A stretch of 6,514 nt of DNA from Bacteroidales bacterium (GTDB lineage: Bacteria; Bacteroidota; Bacteroidia; Bacteroidales; Muribaculaceae): assembly GCA_900752535.1 (NCBI GenBank), contig CAADVV010000430.1:1-6514 (forward strand), read 5' to 3'. This document shows, in pieces, positions 1 to 5,750 of the stretch (the stretch's first letter is position 1; each line of letters opens with the position of its first letter). Both the position numbers and the translations under genes were made by a program. The notes beneath the pieces are model-generated. The model ran no database searches, was not told the origin of the DNA, and saw only the letters and a program-made list of their open reading frames with translations.

Positions 1-91
1 AACATTTTATTAGCTTGGTTGCAAGCGGAGGGGGGAGGTCTGTTTTTCGGGGCGGTGGCCAGCCGCTAAGCGCGGGGGGGCCGCCGCAGCC
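1..91 (+). other. Corrupted upstream part of the TolC-family gene at the contig edge
   Basis: These bases are very probably the continuation of the efflux gene, not a leader. The reading frame of the downstream gene stays open back to a TAG at 11-13. Pieces of the family motif that usually reads like SWE(V/I)D(L/I)FG(R/K)L..AKR can be seen, but scattered over two frames: EV, GR and AKRGG in the downstream frame, and FFG and ASR in frame 1 (until a TAA at 67-69). Long G runs (31-35 and 74-80) lie in the same stretch. Compensating small insertions and deletions at a poorly covered contig end would explain this; a real frameshifted gene is the alternative. No promoter or ribosome-binding site is visible. 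Confidence 0.55.
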
Positions 92-1009
92 GTGTCGACA
101 TCAGAGCAGGCCGCGGCTGTCAGGACACAACTCATCGCCACCGTCGCGAAGTCTTATTATTCGCTCGTAATGCTCGACCGGCAGATTGAGATAGCCGACA
201 CCACACTCCGCAACTGGACGGAATCAATCCGTGTGATGGAACTTCTGAAGGCTGCGGGACGTGCTAACGAGCCCGGAATCTTGCAGGCAAAGGCCAACCG
301 TTCGGCCCTTGAGGCTGACGTTGTGACCATGAAAAAGAGTCGCAAAGAGATAGAAAACTCCCTGTGTGCTATTTTAGGAAAGGCCCCGGGCGACATAAGG
401 CGCGGAAATATGGACAACATCGTTTTTCCTTCGTCGCATTCTGTGGGCCTTCCTGTTCAGCTTCTGGCAAACCGTCCCGATGTGAGAAGTGCTGAAATGG
501 AGCTTGCGCGTACCCATTACGCCGCAGGTGAGGCGCGAGCTTCGTTTTATCCGTCGCTCACCCTCAGTGGAACAGTCGGCTTCACCAACAACGGCGGCAT
601 TATTGTCAACCCCGGCCATTGGTTGCTGAACGCTGTTGGACAGCTTGTACAGCCACTTTTCAACCGCGGAAGACTGCGGGCAAACTATCAGATAGCCGAA
701 TCCGAGCGCGAGATTGCGGTGCTGAAATTCAGTCAGTCGCTAATCGATGCGGGTCGGGAGGTAAATAATGCTCTAAATGAGATTTCCTCGGCCCGCGACC
801 GGCTGAAGTATGTCCTCGAGCAGAGTGAACTACTTGAAGACGCCGTTGCCAAGACCGAACTGCTTATGCGTCATTCTCCGACAAATTATCTCGAAGTTTT
901 GACCGCCCAACAGTCACTTTTGTCGGCCCGGCAATCGGAAGTTCAGTGCCGCTACGATGAGATAGCCGGCATCATCACACTCTACAACGCTCTCGGCGGA
1001 GGCCGCTGA
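92..1009 (+). CDS. Outer-membrane efflux protein, TolC/NodT family (5'-truncated)
   Basis: This is the C-terminal part of the outer-membrane channel of a tripartite RND-type drug or metal efflux pump, which works with an inner-membrane transporter and a periplasmic adaptor. Family signatures are clear: AVRTQLIATVAKSYY (residues 9-23), LLANRPDVRSAEMELA (125-139), YPSLTLSGTVGF (153-164), QPLFNRGRLRANYQIAE (187-203) and TNYLEVLTAQQSLLSAR (264-280). These mark the end of the first OEP repeat and the whole second repeat, including helical barrel segments and an outer-membrane strand region. Full-length relatives are about 450-480 residues, so roughly 150 N-terminal residues with the lipoprotein signal are missing. 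The GTG at 92 is only the first in-frame start candidate after the corrupted stretch; homology begins before it, so it is not the real start. The pump partners would lie upstream, outside the window. The gene ends 4 bases from the convergent oxyR stop, with no terminator visible. Confidence 0.9.
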   Translation: MSTSEQAAAVRTQLIATVAKSYYSLVMLDRQIEIADTTLRNWTESIRVMELLKAAGRANEPGILQAKANRSALEADVVTMKKSRKEIENSLCAILGKAPGDIRRGNMDNIVFPSSHSVGLPVQLLANRPDVRSAEMELARTHYAAGEARASFYPSLTLSGTVGFTNNGGIIVNPGHWLLNAVGQLVQPLFNRGRLRANYQIAESEREIAVLKFSQSLIDAGREVNNALNEISSARDRLKYVLEQSELLEDAVAKTELLMRHSPTNYLEVLTAQQSLLSARQSEVQCRYDEIAGIITLYNALGGGR

Positions 1010-1013
1010 ACTT

Positions 1014-1940
1014 TCAGAGGTGGATGCGGCCCTTCTGGATGAAGGGGTCGGTCATGTGGGTGGGCACAATTTTCTTGAACGAGGCTATCACGCTGTTTAT
1101 CATCCGCTCGCGGATGTAGTCGCTGCGGATATACATCGAGACGCGGCGCATGCTCAGGTAATCGCCCGACAGCTGACGCACGTTTCTGCGTTGCCGGTCG
1201 GAGAGCAGAGGGAGGTGCATCTCGGGTATGATTGTGAAGCCGCCGTTGGCGTCCACGACCCTGACGAGCGTCTCTATGTTTCCGGCCTCATAGACACGCC
1301 GGCCCGTGTCACGCGCTTTGCAGAAGCTGAACGAGCTCTCGCGCATACACTGCGCTTCTTTCATTATCCACATATTCTCGTTGCTGAGCTGTTCGGGCGT
1401 GAACGCGGGATGTTCGTTGAGACATGATTCGGATATATAGACCCAGAACGGTTCGTTATAAAGCGGAATCTCCAGCACGCCGTCGCGCTTGTTGCCGCCG
1501 GAGGCTATGGCCATGTCAATTCTGTCGGTCAGCAGCGACTCAAACATATTCTGAGGCCTCAGTTCCTCGATTTTGAGCGTAACCTCGGGGTAGTCCTCCG
1601 AATAGACGCGGATGAACTGTGGAAGGATATATGGGGCGATACTCGGACCGACAGCCATGTTCAGCTCGCCGGTGAGAGAGTTTTTCGTGTCATTGACAAT
1701 CTCACGGATGCGTCCTGCCTCTCTGACGGTACAGATGGCCTGGTCTATGATTTGACGGCCGATGTCTGTGGGTGTGACGTGCTTGTTGCTTCGCTCAAAA
1801 ATCTTTATGTCAAGCTCCTCCTCGAGGTTGGCTATCATCTTGCTGAGTGTGGGCTGTGTCACTCCCCGGTTTTCAGCCGCTTTGGCGAAGCTGCGAAATT
1901 TGTCTACGGCGATTATATAGTGGAGTTGCTGAAGATTCAT
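1014..1940 (-). CDS. oxyR: LysR-family redox regulator, OxyR
   Basis: A 308-residue LysR-type transcription factor. The N-terminal winged helix-turn-helix (about residues 1-60; FAKAAENRGVTQPTLSKMIANLEEEL at 18-43) is followed by a linker helix and a substrate-binding-like sensor domain (about 90-300). The OxyR identification rests on Cys198 and Cys207 in QCMRESSFSFC. Their spacing equals that of E. coli OxyR Cys199/Cys208, which form the activating disulfide, and the following GNIETLVRVVDANGGFTIIPE matches the E. coli TSLETLRNMVAAGSGITLLPA stretch in position and pattern. The length is close to the 305 residues of E. coli OxyR. In the family, oxidation or persulfidation of the first Cys switches DNA binding and activates catalase, peroxiredoxin, Dps and thiol-repair genes. 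The ATG at 1938-1940 gives the usual start of a LysR protein (MNLQQL). It is transcribed divergently from the sulfur-relay fusion gene and probably represses itself through the operator overlapping its -7 box. Confidence 0.9.
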   Translation of the reverse strand: MNLQQLHYIIAVDKFRSFAKAAENRGVTQPTLSKMIANLEEELDIKIFERSNKHVTPTDIGRQIIDQAICTVREAGRIREIVNDTKNSLTGELNMAVGPSIAPYILPQFIRVYSEDYPEVTLKIEELRPQNMFESLLTDRIDMAIASGGNKRDGVLEIPLYNEPFWVYISESCLNEHPAFTPEQLSNENMWIMKEAQCMRESSFSFCKARDTGRRVYEAGNIETLVRVVDANGGFTIIPEMHLPLLSDRQRRNVRQLSGDYLSMRRVSMYIRSDYIRERMINSVIASFKKIVPTHMTDPFIQKGRIHL

Positions 1941-1944
1941 GACG

Positions 1945-1991
1945 ATAGATTTTGTCTATGCAAAGGTAGCTAAAATCTGTTGTCGGTCTAT
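1945..1991. promoter_or_regulatory. Probable OxyR operator in the divergent intergenic region
   Basis: The E. coli OxyR consensus is ATAGntnnnanCTAT, 7 bases, then the same 15-mer. Bases 1945-1959 match 9 of the 10 fixed positions of one copy (ATAG, 7 bases, CTAT) and also contain the general LysR T-N11-A pattern. Bases 1966-1980 match 8 of 10 (GTAGCT...ATCTGT). The gap between copies is 6 instead of 7 bases. A further CTAT follows at 1988-1991. The elements start at 1945, 1956, 1966, 1977 and 1988, so they recur every 10-11 bases on one DNA face, as expected for an OxyR tetramer. The site covers the likely oxyR -7 box and reaches the -33 region of the rightward promoter. That the E. coli consensus holds in Bacteroidales is an assumption. 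Confidence 0.6.
1961..1968 (-). promoter_or_regulatory. Candidate -7 box of the oxyR promoter
   Basis: On the minus strand these bases read TACCTTTG, a full match to the Bacteroidota -7 consensus TAnnTTTG. Transcription would start close to base 1955, leaving a leader of about 15 bases before the oxyR ATG. No good TTTG -33 box is seen at the expected distance (around 1988-1992), so the promoter may be weak. It sits inside the proposed OxyR operator, which fits autorepression. Confidence 0.45.
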
Positions 1992-2010
1992 CGTCGCGGT
2001 CGTAATTTTG
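1979..2010 (+). promoter_or_regulatory. Candidate promoter of the sulfur-relay fusion gene
   Basis: TAATTTTG at 2003-2010 fully matches the Bacteroidota -7 consensus TAnnTTTG. GTTG at 1979-1982, 20 bases upstream, is a near match to the -33 box TTTG. Transcription would begin around 2015-2017, giving an A-rich leader of about 22 bases and no Shine-Dalgarno sequence, as is common in this phylum. The OxyR operator ends over or just above the -33 box, a position suited to activation. Confidence 0.5.
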
Positions 2011-2038
2011 TAAATAAAAACAAAACGACACCAACGAT

Positions 2039-4474
2039 ATGAAACATCTGATTGTAGGCGGTGTGGCGGGCGGAGCCACCGCTGCCGCGCGAATAAGGAG
2101 AATAGCCGAGAACGATGAGATTATTCTCTTTGAGAAAGGCGAATATATTTCCTATGCAAACTGCGGTCTGCCTTACTATATAGGCGGAACGATAGCTGAC
2201 CGCAGCAACCTTTTTGTCCAGACTCCCGAAGCCTTCGGCCGCCGGTTTGACATTGATGTCAGGACGCGCTCCGAGGTTCTGTCTGTCAACCCCGCTGAGA
2301 AGAAGGTCACGGTGAAGGCTCCCGACGGCTCTGTCTATGAGGAGAGCTATGACCGGCTGCTGCTGTCACCGGGCGCGGCTCCGGTGAAGCCTCCTCTGCC
2401 CGGCATTGACCTGCCCGGCATCTTCACGCTGCGCAACGTCAGCGACACTGATGCCATTAAACAGTATATCACGAGCAATGATGTGAAACGCGCAGTGGTT
2501 ATCGGCGGCGGGTTTATCGGTCTCGAGATGGCTGAGAATCTCCATGACGCCGGTGCCGAGGTGACGGTTGTCGAGATGGCTGACCAGGTGATGGCTCCGA
2601 TTGACTACTCGATGGCTTCGATTGTCCATCAGCATCTTCTTGAGAAGGGTGTCGGACTGCGCTTCAACACGGCCGTTACAGGCTTTGAGAAGGAGGGTGA
2701 CGGCCTGGAGGTTTCGTTCGCCTCAGGCGACCCGGCCAAGGCCGACATCGTGATTCTGTCAATCGGTGTGCGTCCGCTCAATACTTTGGCTACTCAGGCC
2801 GGACTGGCTGTCGGTCAGCGCGGCGGCATAAAGGTCAATGAGTATCTGCGCACGTCTGAGCCGGACATCTATGCCGTTGGCGACGTGATAGAATTTCCCC
2901 ATGCCGTCGACGGAAAACCGTGGATGAACTACCTTGCGGGTCCTGCCAACCGCCAGGCCAGAATCGTGGCCGACAATATGGTGTTTGGCGACAGAGAGAA
3001 ATATGAGGGCGCCATCGGCACGTCGATAGCCAAGGTTTTCGACCTGACCGTTGCGGCCACAGGCATGGCCGCCAAGCGTCTGAAGCAGGAGGGCATTCCT
3101 TATCAGACCGCAACAATTCATCCCAATTCACACGCCGGCTATTATCCGGGCGCGACGCCTCTGACAATCAAAGTTGTGTTTGCCCCTGAGACGGGCCGTC
3201 TGCTCGGTGCCCAGATTGTGGGATACGACGGGGTGGACAAACGAATCGACGAACTCGCTTTCGCAATCAAGCGCGGCTGCACTGTCGGCGACCTCACATC
3301 GATTGAACACGCCTACGCGCCCCCTTATTCCTCGGCGAAAGACCCCGTGGCTCTCGCTGGCTATGTGGCCGGAAATATCCTCAGCGGCCGGATGTCGCCC
3401 ATCACATGGCGTGAGCTGAAAGATACGGACAAATCAAAAATCACGCTCATAGACGTACGCACGCCCGACGAATTTGCCACCGGTACTATTGAGGGCGCAA
3501 TCAACATCCCGCTCGACGATATGCGCGAATCTCTCGGTAAGATTCCTGCGGACAAACCAATTGTGCTGTTCTGCGGCGTGGGACTGCGCGGCTATCTCGC
3601 CTCGAACATTCTGAAACAGCGCGGATTCAAAAACGTCAGAAACCTCTCGGGTGGTCTCAAGACCTATCGCGCCGCTACAGCTAATGTTTCGGGGGCGCCT
3701 GTACGCCCGAAGCAGTCGTCGGCACCGAGCGAGATACCCTCGAAAGATGTCATAAAAATTGACGCATGCGGACTTTCATGTCCCGGCCCGATTATGAAAC
3801 TGAAGAAAACTGTCACGGAGGCTCCTGACAGTTCCGTGATTCAGATAAAGGCAACCGACCCAGGTTTTGCTCGCGACGCTGAGGCTTGGTGTCAGTCGAC
3901 CGGTAACCGTTTCGTCTCGCATGATTCGGAAAAAGGATTCCACACGGTTACGATTGAAAAATCAACGGCCTGCAAACCGTCGGTCGCGTCTGCCGCCGTT
4001 CAGCCCAAAGGAAAGTCTTTCATTCTGTTCAGTGATGACCTTGACAAAGCCCTGGCTACATTCGTGCTCGCTAACGGCGCGGCAGCCACCGGCGAGAAGG
4101 TGACCATATTTTTCACATTCTGGGGACTCAACGCCATCAAGAAAGACCGGAAACCGCCGGTTAAGAAGGATATCTTCGGCCGTATGTTCGGAATGATGCT
4201 CCCTTCGGGCTCACGTAATCTCAAACTCTCGAAAATGAACATGTGTGGCGCCGGTCCCAAAATGATGCGCTATATTATGAAGCGCAAAAACATCGAGTCG
4301 CTCGAGACGCTCAGGGACATGGCCATCGAGAACGGTGTCGAGTTCATTGCCTGCCAGATGTCGATGGACGTTATGGGCATCACCAAAGATGAACTTCTCG
4401 ACAACGTGACAATCGGAGGTGTGGCAACCTACATGAACCGCGCCGAAGACTCTAACGTAAATCTGTTTATCTGA
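2039..4474 (+). CDS. Four-domain sulfane-sulfur protein: CoA-disulfide/persulfide reductase-like flavoprotein-rhodanese-TusA-DsrE
   Basis: An 811-residue cytoplasmic fusion; no signal peptide or membrane helix is evident. Residues 1-445 are a pyridine nucleotide-disulfide oxidoreductase of the CoA-disulfide/NAD(P)H persulfide reductase group. They carry FAD motif GGVAGG (7-12), active-site Cys42 in YANCGLPYYIGG, NAD(P)H motif IGGGFIGLE (155-163), FAD motif DIYAVGD (276-282) and a dimerisation domain with AYAPPYSSAKDP (425-436). Residues 453-547 are a rhodanese domain with loop CGVGLR (Cys512). Residues 571-640 are TusA-like, with CPGP and Cys581. Residues 659-811 are a DsrE-type domain with Cys736 (MNMCGAGP) and Cys772 (ACQMSMDVMG). 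Ser/Pro-rich linkers separate the last domains (548-570, 641-657). Known two-domain relatives reduce CoA-persulfide, polysulfide or CoA disulfide with NAD(P)H. I infer that sulfane sulfur passes between the carrier cysteines and is reduced to sulfide at Cys42. ATG 2039 is chosen because the FAD motif follows at once. It is divergent from oxyR and ends at its own terminator. Confidence 0.92.
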   Translation: MKHLIVGGVAGGATAAARIRRIAENDEIILFEKGEYISYANCGLPYYIGGTIADRSNLFVQTPEAFGRRFDIDVRTRSEVLSVNPAEKKVTVKAPDGSVYEESYDRLLLSPGAAPVKPPLPGIDLPGIFTLRNVSDTDAIKQYITSNDVKRAVVIGGGFIGLEMAENLHDAGAEVTVVEMADQVMAPIDYSMASIVHQHLLEKGVGLRFNTAVTGFEKEGDGLEVSFASGDPAKADIVILSIGVRPLNTLATQAGLAVGQRGGIKVNEYLRTSEPDIYAVGDVIEFPHAVDGKPWMNYLAGPANRQARIVADNMVFGDREKYEGAIGTSIAKVFDLTVAATGMAAKRLKQEGIPYQTATIHPNSHAGYYPGATPLTIKVVFAPETGRLLGAQIVGYDGVDKRIDELAFAIKRGCTVGDLTSIEHAYAPPYSSAKDPVALAGYVAGNILSGRMSPITWRELKDTDKSKITLIDVRTPDEFATGTIEGAINIPLDDMRESLGKIPADKPIVLFCGVGLRGYLASNILKQRGFKNVRNLSGGLKTYRAATANVSGAPVRPKQSSAPSEIPSKDVIKIDACGLSCPGPIMKLKKTVTEAPDSSVIQIKATDPGFARDAEAWCQSTGNRFVSHDSEKGFHTVTIEKSTACKPSVASAAVQPKGKSFILFSDDLDKALATFVLANGAAATGEKVTIFFTFWGLNAIKKDRKPPVKKDIFGRMFGMMLPSGSRNLKLSKMNMCGAGPKMMRYIMKRKNIESLETLRDMAIENGVEFIACQMSMDVMGITKDELLDNVTIGGVATYMNRAEDSNVNLFI

Positions 4475-4493
4475 CCTGATTTGTCAGTCAACG

Positions 4494-4523
4494 AAAAAAG
4501 GGGCATCGCGACGCCCCTTTTTT
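4494..4523. terminator. Bidirectional rho-independent terminator
   Basis: A GGGGC/GCCCC stem (4500-4504 with 4513-4517) closes an 8-base loop. It is preceded by six A (4494-4499) and followed by six T (4518-4523), so it works as a stem plus U tract on both strands. It lies 19 bases after the stop of the fusion gene and 17 bases after the stop of icd on the other strand, and therefore ends both convergent transcripts. The rest of the 66-base gap holds nothing recognisable. Confidence 0.9.
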
Positions 4524-4540
4524 CATGTAAGGTCAGGTGT

Positions 4541-5746
4541 TCAGGCCAGACGTTTCTCAAGGTTAGCTCTGACGGCTTTGAGGAACTGCTCGGAGTTGAC
4601 GGGTGTCGGCTCGATGCCCTCCATGAGGTTGACGAGGTCTTTGGTGACTACGCCGGCATTGAGTGTGTCGAAGCAGGCGTCTTCGAGCTTGTTGCCGAAT
4701 TCAACCAGTGCGGGCAGACCGTCGATTTCGCCGCGTTTGCGCAGTGCGCCGCTCCATGCGAAGATGGTGGCCATCGGGTTGGTCGAGGTCTCCTCGCCTT
4801 TGAGATATTTGTAGTAGTGGCGTGTCACGGTGCCGTGGGCGGCTTCGAACTCGAAGTTGCCGTCGGGCGAAACGAGTACCGAGGTCATCATGGCCAGAGA
4901 ACCGAAGGCTGTCGAAACCATGTCAGACATGACGTCGCCGTCATAGTTCTTGCAGGCCCAGATGTAGCCGCCGGCGCTTCTGATGACGCGTGCAACGGCG
5001 TCGTCGATGAGCGTGTAGAAGTATTCCAGACCGAGACGTTCGAAGTCGCTCTTGTATTCCTGATAAACCTCGTCGAAGATTTCGCGGAAACGGGCGTCAT
5101 ATTTCTTCGAGATGGTGTCTTTGGTCGAGAACCAGAGGTCCTGTTTGGTGTCGATGGCGAACTTGAAGCAGCTGTGAGCGAACGAGCGGATTGACTTGTC
5201 GGTGTTGTGCATGCCCTGGAGCACGCCGGGACCTTTGAACTCGTGTACAATCACCTCCTCGTGCTGTGTGGCGCCGTCGAAGACGAGTTTGGCCGTGCCG
5301 GGCTCCTCAACGCGGATTTCGACGTTCTTGTAGACGTCGCCATAGGCGTGACGGGCGATGGTTATCGGTTTCTTCCAGTTGCGCACGGCGGGTTTGATGC
5401 TCGGGATGGTGATGGGTGTGCGGAAGACGGTGCCGTCGAGAATTGAACGGATTGTGCCGTTGGGGCTCTTCCACATATGGTGGAGGTTATATTCGGTCAT
5501 ACGGGCCGCATTGGGCGTGATGGTGGCGCACTTGACGGCGACGCCATATTTCTTTGTAGCTTCGGCGGCGTCAACGGTTATTTGGTCTTCGGTCTTGTCG
5601 CGTTCGGGGAGACCGAGGTCGAAATAGACAGTCTTGAGGTCAACAAACGGGAGGATGAGTTCATCTTTAATCATCTTCCAGAGGATGCGGGTCATTTCGT
5701 CACCGTCCATCTCCACCAGGGGAGTTGTCATTTTGATTTTTTCCAT
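4541..5746 (-). CDS. icd: NADP-dependent isocitrate dehydrogenase, type II (eukaryote-like)
   Basis: A 401-residue enzyme that oxidatively decarboxylates isocitrate to 2-oxoglutarate, normally with NADP+ as acceptor, in the cytoplasm as a homodimer. It belongs to the subgroup that includes human IDH1/IDH2 and not the E. coli type. KCATITPN (72-79), MWKSPNGTIR (91-100), DGTVFR (104-109) and ARHAYGD (131-137) align with human IDH1, so that Thr77, Ser94, Arg100, Arg109, Arg132 and Tyr139 fall at the same numbers. The metal-binding NYDGDVMSD (267-275) and the NADP-binding EAAHGTVTRHY (301-311) are intact, and ETSTNPMATIFAW (319-331) is the usual C-terminal signature. The full family length is present. 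The start ATG (5744-5746) is 4 bases after the aconitase stop, which implies co-transcription; the leader has no clear Shine-Dalgarno sequence. In gut Bacteroidales the step supplies 2-oxoglutarate for glutamate. Confidence 0.96.
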   Translation of the reverse strand: MEKIKMTTPLVEMDGDEMTRILWKMIKDELILPFVDLKTVYFDLGLPERDKTEDQITVDAAEATKKYGVAVKCATITPNAARMTEYNLHHMWKSPNGTIRSILDGTVFRTPITIPSIKPAVRNWKKPITIARHAYGDVYKNVEIRVEEPGTAKLVFDGATQHEEVIVHEFKGPGVLQGMHNTDKSIRSFAHSCFKFAIDTKQDLWFSTKDTISKKYDARFREIFDEVYQEYKSDFERLGLEYFYTLIDDAVARVIRSAGGYIWACKNYDGDVMSDMVSTAFGSLAMMTSVLVSPDGNFEFEAAHGTVTRHYYKYLKGEETSTNPMATIFAWSGALRKRGEIDGLPALVEFGNKLEDACFDTLNAGVVTKDLVNLMEGIEPTPVNSEQFLKAVRANLEKRLA

Positions 5747-5750
5747 GGTA

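Larger units (their letters stand above)
1941..1995. repeat. Perfect 9-base inverted repeat flanking the operator region
   Basis: GACGATAGA at 1941-1949 is exactly reverse-complementary to TCTATCGTC at 1987-1995, with 37 bases between the arms. The arms contain the outermost ATAG and CTAT elements of the proposed OxyR operator, so the repeat is better read as dyad symmetry for a protein tetramer than as an RNA hairpin. It begins directly next to the oxyR start codon. Confidence 0.6.

Noticed and set aside
1020..1427. A 135-codon open frame on the + strand opposite the 3' half of oxyR
   Set aside because: It is antisense to a well-supported gene, has no promoter or leader, and its composition (many Val, Ala, His, Arg) is that of a complementary-strand artefact.
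1873..2079. A 68-codon open frame on the - strand spanning the oxyR-fusion intergenic region
   Set aside because: It overlaps both gene starts and the whole proposed promoter/operator region, has no family resemblance and no start signal of its own.
4471..4487. CTGAC/GTCAG inverted repeat overlapping the stop of the fusion gene
   Set aside because: The stem is only five pairs, has no T run after it, and a much stronger terminator follows directly.
4481..5194. A 237-codon open frame on the + strand opposite icd
   Set aside because: It starts inside the terminator, lies wholly opposite the strongly conserved icd gene, resembles no family and is rich in the residues expected from reverse-reading GC-biased codons. 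It is a shadow frame.
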